DNA of 33,040 nt from an uncultured Opitutia bacterium (GTDB taxonomy: Bacteria > Verrucomicrobiota > Verrucomicrobiia > Opitutales > Opitutaceae), in assembly GCA_903900845.1 (NCBI GenBank), contig CAIUOU010000165.1, positions 1-33,040 of the forward strand. The letters are read 5' to 3'. The translations under genes and the position numbers were made by a program. The notes below the pieces were generated by a model. That model worked only from the letters and a program-made list of their open reading frames with translations. It did not search any database and had not been told where the DNA came from. Within the stretch, counting starts at the first letter, position 1. Each line of letters begins with the position of its first letter. Shown here piece by piece: positions 24,638 through 32,560 of the stretch.

Positions 24638-25369
24638 ATGTCTTCCCACCTTCCCGTAGCGATCCTTGCCGGGGGTCTGGCCACGCGGTTGCGGCCGATC
24701 ACCGAAAAAATTCCCAAGCTCCTCGTGGAGGTCGCGGGGGAGCCGTTTTTCTCGCACCAGATCCGCCTGCTGAAGCGGCACGGGCTCGATCATCTGGTCC
24801 TGTGCGTCGGCTACCTCGGGGAGCAGGTCGTCGAGCGTTATGGCGACGGCTCGGCGTGGGGCGTGAAGATCGAGTACTCGTTCGACGGCCCGCGCCTGCT
24901 CGGCACCGGCGGCGCACTCATCGCCGCGCTGCCGAAATTGGGCGACGCGTTCTACGTGCTCTACGGCGACAGCTACCTGCCGGTGGATTACCGCGCGGTG
25001 GGCAACCATTTCCTTCACTCCGGCCGGCTCGGGCTCATGACCGTCTACGGCAACGAGGGTCGCTACGACACCAGCAACGTCGAGTTCACCGGCGGCGAAA
25101 TCCGCGTTTACGACAAGCGCCACCGCACGCCCGCCATGCGCCACATCGATTACGGGCTCGGGGTGTTCCGCGCGGCGGCGTTCGCAGGTTGCCCGCGCGA
25201 CGCGGTCGTCGACCTCGCAGCCGTTCAGACCGATCTCTGCCGGCGCGGCCAGCTCGCCGGGCACGAGATCAAGGAGCGCTTCTACGAGATCGGCTCCCAC
25301 GAGGGCCTGCAAGAACTGGACGCGTTGCTGAGAAGCGGCGGGTTCAACGGGGGCCCTAATCCAGCCTAG
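24638..25369 (+). CDS. hddC: D-glycero-alpha-D-manno-heptose 1-phosphate guanylyltransferase-like nucleotidyltransferase
   Basis: The 243-residue product is a sugar-phosphate nucleotidyltransferase. The N-terminus AILAGGLATRLRPITEKIPK (about residues 7-26) is the nucleotide-binding loop with the activating Lys, and Leu-Tyr-Gly-Asp-Ser-Tyr (about 108-113) carries the metal-binding Asp. It would join GTP and heptose-1-phosphate to form GDP-D-glycero-alpha-D-manno-heptose. Assignment as HddC instead of a generic mannose-1-phosphate guanylyltransferase depends on hddA, gmhA and gmhB beside it. It starts directly after the right arm of cassette B, and gmhA follows after 45 bases. Confidence 0.88.
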   Translation: MSSHLPVAILAGGLATRLRPITEKIPKLLVEVAGEPFFSHQIRLLKRHGLDHLVLCVGYLGEQVVERYGDGSAWGVKIEYSFDGPRLLGTGGALIAALPKLGDAFYVLYGDSYLPVDYRAVGNHFLHSGRLGLMTVYGNEGRYDTSNVEFTGGEIRVYDKRHRTPAMRHIDYGLGVFRAAAFAGCPRDAVVDLAAVQTDLCRRGQLAGHEIKERFYEIGSHEGLQELDALLRSGGFNGGPNPA

Positions 25370-25414
25370 CCAAGCGCACGCGGGACCGACACCGTCCCGG
25401 GACCAAACAAAGCC

Positions 25415-26020
25415 ATGTCCTACTCCGTCCAGCACCTGAAGGAGACCGCCGAGATCGTCGCCCGCATCGACGCGGCGGCGTGTGAGAAATGCGTCCAGGA
25501 ACTCGTCGCGGTGCGCGCGCGCGGCGGCCGGCTTTTCATCCTCGGTGTCGGCGGCAGCGCGGCCAACGCCGGGCACGCCGTGAACGACTTCCGCAAGATC
25601 GGCGGCCTCGAGTGCTACGCGCCGACCGACAATGTCTCGGAGCTCACCGCGCGCACCAACGACGAGGGTTGGGCGACCGTGTTCGCCGAGTGGTTGCGCG
25701 GCTCACGGCTGCGCAAGGAAGACGCCCTCCTCGTGCTTTCCGTCGGCGGCGGCAACCTCGAGAAGAATGTCTCACCCAACCTCGTCCTCGCCCTCCAGCT
25801 CGCGAAGCAGGTCGGCGCGCGAGTCATCGGAATCGTCGGCAAGGACGGTGGCTATACGGCACAGGTGGCCGACGCCTGCGTGATCGTGCCGACCGTCAAC
25901 CCGGGTAACATCACGCCGCACAGCGAGGCCTTTCAGGCGGTCATCTGGCATCTGTTCGTCTCCCATCCCTCGTTGAAGGCCCACCAAACGAAGTGGGAGT
26001 CGGTGGCCGCCAAGCCCTGA
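25415..26020 (+). CDS. gmhA: Sedoheptulose-7-phosphate isomerase (SIS domain)
   Basis: The 201-residue product is a single SIS domain. It contains the phosphosugar loop GVGGSAANAGHAVNDFRK (about residues 46-63), the second loop VLSVGGGNLEKNVSPNL (about 107-123), and the C-terminal helix with Glu-Ala-Phe-Gln-Ala-Val-Ile-Trp-His. GmhA converts sedoheptulose-7-phosphate to D-glycero-D-manno-heptose 7-phosphate, the first committed step of heptose synthesis. It lies between hddC and gmhB in one direction with short gaps. The GGSAANA loop is the GmhA/DiaA-type form, and the neighbours settle the choice for GmhA. Confidence 0.93.
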   Translation: MSYSVQHLKETAEIVARIDAAACEKCVQELVAVRARGGRLFILGVGGSAANAGHAVNDFRKIGGLECYAPTDNVSELTARTNDEGWATVFAEWLRGSRLRKEDALLVLSVGGGNLEKNVSPNLVLALQLAKQVGARVIGIVGKDGGYTAQVADACVIVPTVNPGNITPHSEAFQAVIWHLFVSHPSLKAHQTKWESVAAKP

Positions 26021-26056
26021 CGGCGCGGCGGAAAAGGAAACGCGGACGACCTTCGG

Positions 26057-26671
26057 ATGAACCAGCCCGGCACCGGCACCTCTCCCGCCGGACGACGCCC
26101 GGCGGTCTTCCTCGACCGGGACGGCACGCTTAACCGCCAGGTAATCCGCGACGGGCGGCCCTACCCGCCCGCCAACCTCGAGGAGTTCGTGCTTTTTCCC
26201 GACGTGGTGGAGGCGTGCGCGCGGCTGGCTGGGGCGGGCTACGCGCTGGTGGTAGCGACCAATCAACCCGACGTCGGCCGCGGAACCCAAGAACAGTCCG
26301 TCGTCGATGCGATGCATGCCCGCCTGCGTGCGTGGGTGCCGCAGATCGAACGCGTGGAAGTTTGTTACGCCCCGGGGCTCGATCGTTCGGCCCCGCCCGA
26401 CCGCCGACGGAAGCCGGAGCCGGGCATGCTGCTCGACGCGGCTACGGCGCTCGGTCTCGACCTCGGAAACTCGTGGATGGTCGGCGACCGCTGGCGCGAT
26501 ATCGACTGCGGCCAACGGGCGGGCGTGAGAACCGTCTTCATCGAATTCGGCTACGCCGAGGAGCTGCGCGCGCCGCCGGATTTCACCGTGAAGTCATTGG
26601 CCGAGGCGGCCGCGGTTATCCTGCGGGAGGGCGGGGCTGCGCGCTTGCCGAAGGACGGTGGGAGCCGCTGA
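26057..26671 (+). CDS. gmhB: D-glycero-manno-heptose-1,7-bisphosphate 7-phosphatase (HAD family)
   Basis: The 204-residue product is a HAD phosphatase with motif I VFLDRDGTLN (nucleophile Asp20, acid Asp22), motif II in VVATNQPDVGRG (about residues 64-75), Lys in RRKPEPGM (about 116-123), and Asp residues in MVGDRWRDIDCG (about 140-151). It removes the C7 phosphate from heptose 1,7-bisphosphate. The zinc loop of E. coli GmhB, with three Cys and one His, is reduced to a single Cys in this protein. The transaldolase gene begins 17 bases after its stop, so the two are probably co-translated. Confidence 0.9.
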   Translation: MNQPGTGTSPAGRRPAVFLDRDGTLNRQVIRDGRPYPPANLEEFVLFPDVVEACARLAGAGYALVVATNQPDVGRGTQEQSVVDAMHARLRAWVPQIERVEVCYAPGLDRSAPPDRRRKPEPGMLLDAATALGLDLGNSWMVGDRWRDIDCGQRAGVRTVFIEFGYAEELRAPPDFTVKSLAEAAAVILREGGAARLPKDGGSR

Positions 26672-26688
26672 CTGGCGGAAAACTCCCG

Positions 26689-27408
26689 ATGAAAACCGTC
26701 CAAGACCTTTCCATTCATCTGTACGCCGATGGCGCGGACCGCGCCGGCATCCTGGACCTTTACGCCAAGCCCTACATCAAGGGCCTGACGACCAATCCGA
26801 GCCTGATGAAGAAGGCCGGCATCAAGGACTATGAGGCGTTCGCCAAGGACATCCTCCAAACGGTGACGGCGAAGCCGATCTCACTGGAGGTTTTTACCGA
26901 CGACCTCGCCGATATGAAGCGGCAGGCGCTGAAGATCGCGTCCTGGGGTGCCAACGTTTACACTAAAATCCCGATCACCAACTCCCGCGGGGAATCGTGC
27001 CTGCCCCTCATCCGCGAACTCGGCCTGGCCGGGGTGAAGTTGAACGTGACCGCCCTGCTGACACTCCGCCAGGTCGCCGGCGTGGCGGAGGCGCTCAATC
27101 CCCAGGTGCCCTCGGTGGTTTCGGTCTTCGCGGGACGCATCGCCGATACCGGCGTGGACCCGATGCCCCTGATGCGCGCCTCGCTGGCCCTGCTGGAAGG
27201 GCAGCCGAAAGCGGAGCTGCTGTGGGCCAGCACGCGCGAGGTCATCAACATCCTGCAAGCGCAGGAGTGCGGCTGCCGTATTATCACCGTGCCGCACGAC
27301 ATCCTCGGCAAAGCCGTGAAGATGTTCGGGCAGGACCTCACCGAGCTTTCCCTCGACACCGTGCGCATGTTCGCCCGCGACGCCGCCGACTGCGGATACC
27401 GGATCTAA
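26689..27408 (+). CDS. Transaldolase / fructose-6-phosphate aldolase-family protein
   Basis: The 239-residue TIM-barrel product has the family entry IKGLTTNPSLMKKAG (about residues 30-44), the Schiff-base lysine in VYTKIPIT (Lys93), and GVKLNVTALLTLRQV (about 113-127). Size and motifs fit the short TalC/FSA group instead of the long TalB group. Placed directly after gmhB in the heptose run, a transaldolase would make sedoheptulose-7-phosphate, the GmhA substrate, from fructose-6-phosphate and erythrose-4-phosphate; this is inferred from context. The frame runs far upstream through gmhB, but 26689 is the start that begins the barrel. Cassette C starts at its stop codon. Confidence 0.9.
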   Translation: MKTVQDLSIHLYADGADRAGILDLYAKPYIKGLTTNPSLMKKAGIKDYEAFAKDILQTVTAKPISLEVFTDDLADMKRQALKIASWGANVYTKIPITNSRGESCLPLIRELGLAGVKLNVTALLTLRQVAGVAEALNPQVPSVVSVFAGRIADTGVDPMPLMRASLALLEGQPKAELLWASTREVINILQAQECGCRIITVPHDILGKAVKMFGQDLTELSLDTVRMFARDAADCGYRI

Positions 27409-27465
27409 GGGACGAGGGACTGAGGGACTAAGAGATTAAAGGACCAAGGGACTAAAGGACTGAGG
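27406..27465 (+). repeat. Cassette C left arm (8-nt tandem words)
   Basis: This is the clearest arm: seven consecutive words of seven or eight bases, AGGGACG, AGGGACTG, AGGGACTA, AGAGATTA, AAGGACCA, AGGGACTA and AAGGACTG. It begins at the TAA stop of the transaldolase gene. GAGGGACTAAG (27422-27432) is an exact inverted match to 28000-28010 in the right arm. Confidence 0.9.
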
Positions 27466-27479
27466 AACCACCGGCCACC

Positions 27480-27926
27480 ATGCGGGACTACCGAAAGATC
27501 GAGGCGTGGCAGCTGGCCGACGATCTCGCGGTCGCCATTTACAGGCTGAGTAACGTGCTTCCCCGTGAAGAAATATACGGACTCACCAGCCAAATGAGGC
27601 GTTCAGCCGTTTCTGTCGCAGCCAACATTGTGGAGGGATCGGCACGGGAGACCAAAGGGGACTACCTTCATTTTCTTCACATCGCCCGCGGTTCCCTGGC
27701 CGAGACCCGACATTTCATTCACCTCACCCGCCGTCTTGAGTACGTTCCCGAATCCGACGCCAACGCCGTGGAGGAACTCAGCCGCAGGGCCTATGCCTGC
27801 CTGCACGGCCTTATCAAGGCGGAGGAAAAAGACGCTGGAAAGCCCGACCGTTTAGCTGCGACGGTCAAAGCCTTGGCGGTTCTAGGTGCCGCGCACCTTT
27901 CACTCATTCCCGCTCACGATCTCTAA
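27480..27926 (+). CDS. Four-helix-bundle protein, cassette C
   Basis: The 148-residue product is the most typical family member of the three. It opens MRDYRKIEAWQLADDLAVAI and has the signature REEIYGLTSQMRRSAVSVAA (residues about 29-48), then Asn-Ile-Val-Glu-Gly-Ser-Ala-Arg and Phe-Leu-His-Ile-Ala-Arg-Gly-Ser-Leu-Ala-Glu. The S23/TIGR02436 assignment is secure; the function is not known. The C-terminal 30 residues extend beyond the usual bundle. It lies between the transaldolase gene and the large glycosyltransferase gene inside inverted 8-nt word arms. Its first codons contain GGGACTA, the same word as the arms. Confidence 0.93.
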   Translation: MRDYRKIEAWQLADDLAVAIYRLSNVLPREEIYGLTSQMRRSAVSVAANIVEGSARETKGDYLHFLHIARGSLAETRHFIHLTRRLEYVPESDANAVEELSRRAYACLHGLIKAEEKDAGKPDRLAATVKALAVLGAAHLSLIPAHDL

Positions 27927-27964
27927 ACCGCGCCCACCGATTCAGCGGCAACTTTCGCCCCTAC

Positions 27965-28013
27965 GTCCCGTGGTCCCTTAGTCCGTTAGTCCCTTTCTCC
28001 TTAGTCCCTCCCC
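27965..28013 (+). repeat. Cassette C right arm (inverted 8-nt tandem words)
   Basis: Read on the minus strand the arm gives AGGGACTA, AGGAGAA, AGGGACTA, ACGGACTA, AGGGACCA and CGGGACGT, the same word as the left arm in inverted orientation. It ends on the base before the TTG start of the glycosyltransferase gene. Confidence 0.9.
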
Positions 28014-31000
28014 TTGAATATACTCTTTGTTAACTACGGCGATTTCACGACCAACAGCCTGAACCACATCGGAGGGTTCGCGAACACGCTGTGCGCCTCG
28101 GGGCATGCGTGCGCCGTCGTGGTGCCGCACCGCAAGGAGACGCTGCAGCATATCGCCGGGCCGCTGTTCATCGCCGCGACCTACGAAGAGGCCCTTGCCC
28201 GCCCCAGGCTCTTTCCTGACGGACGCGCCGCCGACATCATCCACGCCTGGACCCCCCGCGAATGCGTCCGCGCCTTCACCCTGGCCTACCGCCGCGCGGC
28301 GCTCGCGGCAGGGGCGGGGCCCGGTGACGGACGCCTGCTGATCCATCTCGAGGACAACGAGCACTTCCTGCTGGAGAGCTACACCGGCCGCCCGCTCGAC
28401 CGCCTGCGCGCGTCTTCCGACTCCGAACTGGCCGCGCTACTCGACCCCAGCCTGCCGCACCCTGTGCGCAGCGAAACATTCCTCGGACTGGCCGACGGCG
28501 TGACACACATCATCGCGCCGCTCGCCGCGTCCGCTCACTCCGGCACGCCGACGCACCTGCTGTTCCCCGGAGTGGACTTCAAGCTGTACGGACCGGACCG
28601 TGCCAGCGCGTCCGAGACCGAGGTGCTGCGGAAGGAACTGGGGTTGGCGAACGACGAGAAGGTCATCGTTTTCACCGGCTCCAACACCTTCGCGAACGAG
28701 CCTGAGATGCGCGATCTGTACGTTGCGGTCGCGCTCCTGAACCAACGAGGAACCCGCGTGCGCCTCGTGCGTACCGGCTTCAACTCCCCCCGCTTTCTCG
28801 CCGGGCTAACGGACGACCTGAAGCGCCACGTGCTCGACCTCGGTTTCGTGGAGAAAGCGAAGCTGCCCCGCCTGCTCGCCGTCGCCGATGTCCTGGTGCA
28901 GCCGGGGAGGCCCGGGCCCTTCAACGACCTGCGGCTGCCCTCGAAGCTTCCTGAGTTTCTCGCTTCGGGCCGGCCGGTCCTCCTCCCGCCCACCAACCTC
29001 GCCGCCCTCATGCAGGACGGCAGGGATGCGGTCTTTCTGCCGGCAACCGGCACGCCCGAGGACATCGCGGCGGCCTGCACGCGCATTTTCAATGATCCGA
29101 GCCTCGCCAGCGCGCTCGGCGCGGCGGGCGCCGCCTTCGCCCGCGAACACTTCGACCTCGCCGCCAACACGCGCGGCCTGGCGGCGTTCTACGCCGACTG
29201 CCTCGAGCGCCCACCGGTGGCCGACTGGTCGTCCATCGCCGCGCCGACCACCTCCGACGCCACGTTGTTCTCAAGTTTACTCGCCGGCCGGCTCGGCGCG
29301 GCCGCCGCGGAACTGAACGACCCCTCCGCCCGGCAGCTCGCAGACCAGACGGCACTCCTCGCCGACGTCGTGCGGCAGCTTGAGCAAAGCGTGGAGACCT
29401 CCGCCCGCCAACGCATCGCCGCCGTCGAGGCCGACCGCGACGCCATCGCCGCGCGGGAGCAGCTCACGCAAAACCACGTCCGCAACATCGAGGGACTGCT
29501 CGCCGCCGCCCGCGAACACGCCGCCGGGCTCGAGAAGGCCCGCGACCTCACGCAGGTCTACGCCGACAACATCGCGAAGGAATGCGCGAAGCATAAGCTG
29601 CGGCGCGATCAGGCCGACACGCTGCTTTCCACCGCCCGTCGTCAGGTCACGGCCTACGAGAACGCCCTGCTCGGCGCCGACGCCGAGATCGCCGCGCTGA
29701 AGGCCGAGGTCGCCCGTCTTGAGGAGACGCTCGCCGCGTCCCGCACCGAGACCGCCGCCGGACTGGCCGAGCAGGCACGAATGCGCGCCGCCGCCGAGGC
29801 CGCCGAAGCCCACCTGCGGGCTGGCCACGCCGCCGAACTGGCGGTCGCCGCCGACCAGCTCGCGCAGGTCGAGGCCTTGGTACGCTCCCGCGACGAGAAG
29901 CTGGCGAAGATCCAGTCGTCATTCTCTTGGAAGGTCACCTCGCCGTTCCGCGCGCTGCGCCGGCGCTTTCTGGACCAACCCGCCCCCCCGGCCGCCTCCC
30001 CGGCGCTGCTGGGCAATATCGATTACCCGCAGGACTGGTCCGTCGTCGCGGAGACCCTGAGCATCCGCGGCTGGTCGCTGCACCGCGACCGTCGGCGCCT
30101 CAAGGCAATCCGCGCCCGGTTGGGCGAAACCCAGGCCCACGCCGTGTACGGAGACGAACGGCTCGATGTGCTCGACCATTTCCGCGACTACCCCGGCGCC
30201 GAGCGCTGCGGCTGGCAGGTAAAGGTAGAGGTGCCGCGGCGCGGCACCCACCTGCTCGTGATCGAGGTGCAGGACGAGGGCGGCGCGTGGCATGTGGCCC
30301 ACGCCCGGGCGGTCCGCCGCTCCGGCAAGGCCGCCCCGCCCCCTCCCAACTCCTACGGCGCCTGGGTCGCCGCCTACGACACCCTCACCCCGGAAAGCGC
30401 GGCCCAAATCCGCACCAAGCTCGCCAGCCTCACCCGCCGCCCGCTGATTTCCGTCGTCCTCCCGGTCTACAACACCCCGGAGAAACTGCTCGTCGCAGCA
30501 ATCGAGTCGGTGCGCCGCCAGCTCTACGAGAACTGGGAACTCTGCATCTCGGACGACGCGTCCAAGCAGCCTCACGTTCGCAAGGTGCTCGAGCGCTACC
30601 AGCGCAAGGACCCGAAGCGCATCAAGGTCATCCTGCGCGAGACCAACGGCCACATCTCCGCGAACTCCAACTCCGCCCTAGCTCTCGCCCACGGCGAATA
30701 CATCGCCCTGCTTGACCACGACGACGAGCTGCGCGCCCACGCCCTCGCCTGCGTGGCCCTCGAGCTCGACGCCCACCCCGAGGCCGACGTGGTCTACAGC
30801 GACGAGGACAAGATCGACGAGAACGGCCACCGCTACGACCACTACTTCAAGCCCGACTGGAATCCGGACCTGTTCAACGTCCAGAATTTCATCAGCCACC
30901 TCGGCGTCTACCGCACCCTGCTGGTGCGCGAGGTCGGCGGGTTCCGCGTCGGGTACGAGGGTTCGCAGGACTGGGACCTCGCGATGCGCGTCATAGAACG

Positions 31001-32087
31001 GAGCGGCCCCGACCGCATCCGCCACATCCCCCGGATCCTCTACCACTGGCGCAGCGTGCCCGGCTCCACCGCGATGCTGATCGGCGAGAAGCCGTTCGCC
31101 GCCGTCGCCGCGGAGAAGGTAATCTCGGAGCATTTCATCCGCACCGGCGTGGAGGCGACGATCTCCCCCACCAAGGGCTCCTATTGGCGCGTGCACTACC
31201 CGGTCCCCGATCCCGCGCCCCGCGTGACCCTCGTCATCCCCACGCGCAACCGCCTCGATGTCCTGCGGCCCTGTGTCGAGAGCCTGCTGGCGAAGACCAC
31301 CTACCCGAACTTCGAGCTCCTGATCGTCGACAACGACAGCGACGACGCCGAGACGCTCGCCTACCTCAAGGAGATCTCCTCCACCACCGGCACGGACGGC
31401 CGCGCGGCGGTCCGGGTGATCCGTTCACCGGGCGAGTTCAATTACTCCGCGCTCAACAATCTCGGCGTCGAGCACACCGACGCGCCGCTGGTCGGCCTGC
31501 TCAACAACGACCTCGAGGTCATCCACGGCGACTGGCTGCACGAGATGGTTTCCCATGCCCTCCGGCCCGAGATCGGGTGCGTCGGGGCCAAGCTCTACTA
31601 CCCCGACGACCGCATCCAGCACGCGGGCGTGATCCTCGGCATCGGCGGCGTGGCCGCCCACGCGTGGCAGACCCATCCGCGCGGAGCCGCGGGCCAAGCC
31701 CACCGCAATTACCTCCAGCAGAACCTCAGCGCCGTCACCGCGGCGTGCCTCGTGATCCGCCGGGAGACTTTCCTCCGCGTCGGCGGGCTGAACGCGGATC
31801 AGCTCAAGGTCGCCTTCAACGACGTCGACTTCTGCCTGAAGGTGCGCGCGGCGGGTTTCCGCAACCTCTGGACCCCCTACGCCGAGCTGTACCACCACGA
31901 GAGCGCGAGCCGCGGCAAGGAGGACACGCTGGAGAAGCGCGACCGCTTCCGCAGCGAGGTGGAGTACATGCGCGCGACCTGGGGCGAGCTGCTGGACAAC
32001 GATCCCGCCTACAACCCGAACCTCACGCTCACGATCAACGACTTCACCCTCGCCCTCCCCCCGCGCGACTGGCCGCCGCTGAAGTGA
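28014..32087 (+). CDS. Multidomain glycosyltransferase: GT-B, coiled coil, beta-sandwich, two GT2 domains
   Basis: The 1357-residue product combines several modules. Residues 1 to about 395 form a GT-B/GT4-like glycosyltransferase (start MNILFVNYGDF; KVIVFTGSNTFANEPEM, about 222-238). About 425-640 is Ala/Glu-rich coiled coil. About 669-772 is a beta-sandwich (LSIRGWSLHRDR). About 810-1045 is a GT2 domain (ISVVLPVYNTP; DHDDE; VVYSDEDKIDENG). About 1069-1320 is a second GT2 domain (VTLVIPTRN; LLNNDLEVI). With the GDP-heptose genes upstream it probably builds a heptose-containing surface glycan. TTG at 28014 is the only start that includes the complete first strand, and it abuts the cassette C right arm. 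Confidence 0.9.
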   Translation: MNILFVNYGDFTTNSLNHIGGFANTLCASGHACAVVVPHRKETLQHIAGPLFIAATYEEALARPRLFPDGRAADIIHAWTPRECVRAFTLAYRRAALAAGAGPGDGRLLIHLEDNEHFLLESYTGRPLDRLRASSDSELAALLDPSLPHPVRSETFLGLADGVTHIIAPLAASAHSGTPTHLLFPGVDFKLYGPDRASASETEVLRKELGLANDEKVIVFTGSNTFANEPEMRDLYVAVALLNQRGTRVRLVRTGFNSPRFLAGLTDDLKRHVLDLGFVEKAKLPRLLAVADVLVQPGRPGPFNDLRLPSKLPEFLASGRPVLLPPTNLAALMQDGRDAVFLPATGTPEDIAAACTRIFNDPSLASALGAAGAAFAREHFDLAANTRGLAAFYADCLERPPVADWSSIAAPTTSDATLFSSLLAGRLGAAAAELNDPSARQLADQTALLADVVRQLEQSVETSARQRIAAVEADRDAIAAREQLTQNHVRNIEGLLAAAREHAAGLEKARDLTQVYADNIAKECAKHKLRRDQADTLLSTARRQVTAYENALLGADAEIAALKAEVARLEETLAASRTETAAGLAEQARMRAAAEAAEAHLRAGHAAELAVAADQLAQVEALVRSRDEKLAKIQSSFSWKVTSPFRALRRRFLDQPAPPAASPALLGNIDYPQDWSVVAETLSIRGWSLHRDRRRLKAIRARLGETQAHAVYGDERLDVLDHFRDYPGAERCGWQVKVEVPRRGTHLLVIEVQDEGGAWHVAHARAVRRSGKAAPPPPNSYGAWVAAYDTLTPESAAQIRTKLASLTRRPLISVVLPVYNTPEKLLVAAIESVRRQLYENWELCISDDASKQPHVRKVLERYQRKDPKRIKVILRETNGHISANSNSALALAHGEYIALLDHDDELRAHALACVALELDAHPEADVVYSDEDKIDENGHRYDHYFKPDWNPDLFNVQNFISHLGVYRTLLVREVGGFRVGYEGSQDWDLAMRVIERSGPDRIRHIPRILYHWRSVPGSTAMLIGEKPFAAVAAEKVISEHFIRTGVEATISPTKGSYWRVHYPVPDPAPRVTLVIPTRNRLDVLRPCVESLLAKTTYPNFELLIVDNDSDDAETLAYLKEISSTTGTDGRAAVRVIRSPGEFNYSALNNLGVEHTDAPLVGLLNNDLEVIHGDWLHEMVSHALRPEIGCVGAKLYYPDDRIQHAGVILGIGGVAAHAWQTHPRGAAGQAHRNYLQQNLSAVTAACLVIRRETFLRVGGLNADQLKVAFNDVDFCLKVRAAGFRNLWTPYAELYHHESASRGKEDTLEKRDRFRSEVEYMRATWGELLDNDPAYNPNLTLTINDFTLALPPRDWPPLK

Positions 32088-32093
32088 GGGCTG

Positions 32094-32121
32094 AACCACG
32101 GATAACTCGGATGACACAGAT
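32094..32121 (+). repeat. Cassette D left arm (9-nt tandem words)
   Basis: Three 9-base words occur in tandem: ACCACGGAT (32095), AACTCGGAT (32104) and GACACAGAT (32113). The first is an exact inverted match to ATCCGTGGT at 32575-32583. The ATG at 32111 of the GxxExxY gene lies within the arm. The arm begins seven bases after the glycosyltransferase stop codon. Confidence 0.85.
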
Positions 32122-32542
32122 CAGACCAGAGGCTCCTCATCCGAATCCACACCGGGACGAGACGGGGGCAACTAGGGAGATCATCCACGCCGACATCAGC
32201 CAGATGATCATCGGGTCAGCGATGCAGGTTCTCAACACCCTGCGCCCCGGCCTCGACGAGAAACTCTATGAGAACGCACTCGTCCTCGAACTTTCGCGCC
32301 GCGGTTTGCGCGTGGAGCAACAAAAGCGTTTCCAAGTCTCCTATCTCGGCCAGCTGATCGGGAGCCTTCAGCCGGATCTGATCGTGAATGAAGCCGTGAT
32401 CGTCGACACCAAGGTGGTCAGCTCGTTCAATGATTCCCACGTCGCTCAGATGAACGGTTATCTTGCGATCACCGGATTGCGGCTGGCGCTGCTGCTGAAT
32501 TTTAAAACCACGAAACTCGAGTGGAAGCGGGTTGTGCGCTGA
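32111..32542 (+). CDS. GxxExxY protein (PD-(D/E)XK-like), cassette D
   Basis: The 143-residue product has the name-giving motif GLDEKLYENAL (about residues 47-57) and the segments SLQPDLIVNEAVIVDTK (about 87-103) and HVAQMNGYL (about 111-119). The Asp...Glu-x-x-x-x-x-x-Lys arrangement fits the PD-(D/E)XK nuclease-like fold to which GxxExxY proteins have been assigned. Function is undetermined. The frame is open far upstream through the glycosyltransferase gene; ATG 32111 lies in the left arm, and Met at about residue 32 is an alternative that still retains the motif. Like the four-helix genes it is enclosed by inverted short tandem words and is compositionally less GC-rich than its neighbours. 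Confidence 0.9.
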   Translation: MTQIRPEAPHPNPHRDETGATREIIHADISQMIIGSAMQVLNTLRPGLDEKLYENALVLELSRRGLRVEQQKRFQVSYLGQLIGSLQPDLIVNEAVIVDTKVVSSFNDSHVAQMNGYLAITGLRLALLLNFKTTKLEWKRVVR

Positions 32543-32560
32543 AACGCTACCATCCTCCCG

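Noticed and set aside
26215-26688. Upstream extension of the transaldolase frame through gmhB
   Set aside because: It lacks family similarity and overlaps an intact gmhB in another frame; the barrel begins at 26689.
27406-27465. Possible CRISPR array
   Set aside because: The period is only eight bases with no spacers, and there are no cas genes; the word is repeated in inverted form on the other side of a gene.
22682-28013. Diversity-generating retroelement (Avd-like four-helix proteins present)
   Set aside because: No reverse transcriptase and no template/variable repeat pair were found in the window; only the accessory-type fold is shared.
31184-32110. Upstream extension of the GxxExxY frame through the glycosyltransferase gene
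   Set aside because: The extension is Arg/Pro-rich and out of frame with the clear GT2 domain; the GxxExxY family begins near 32111 or later.
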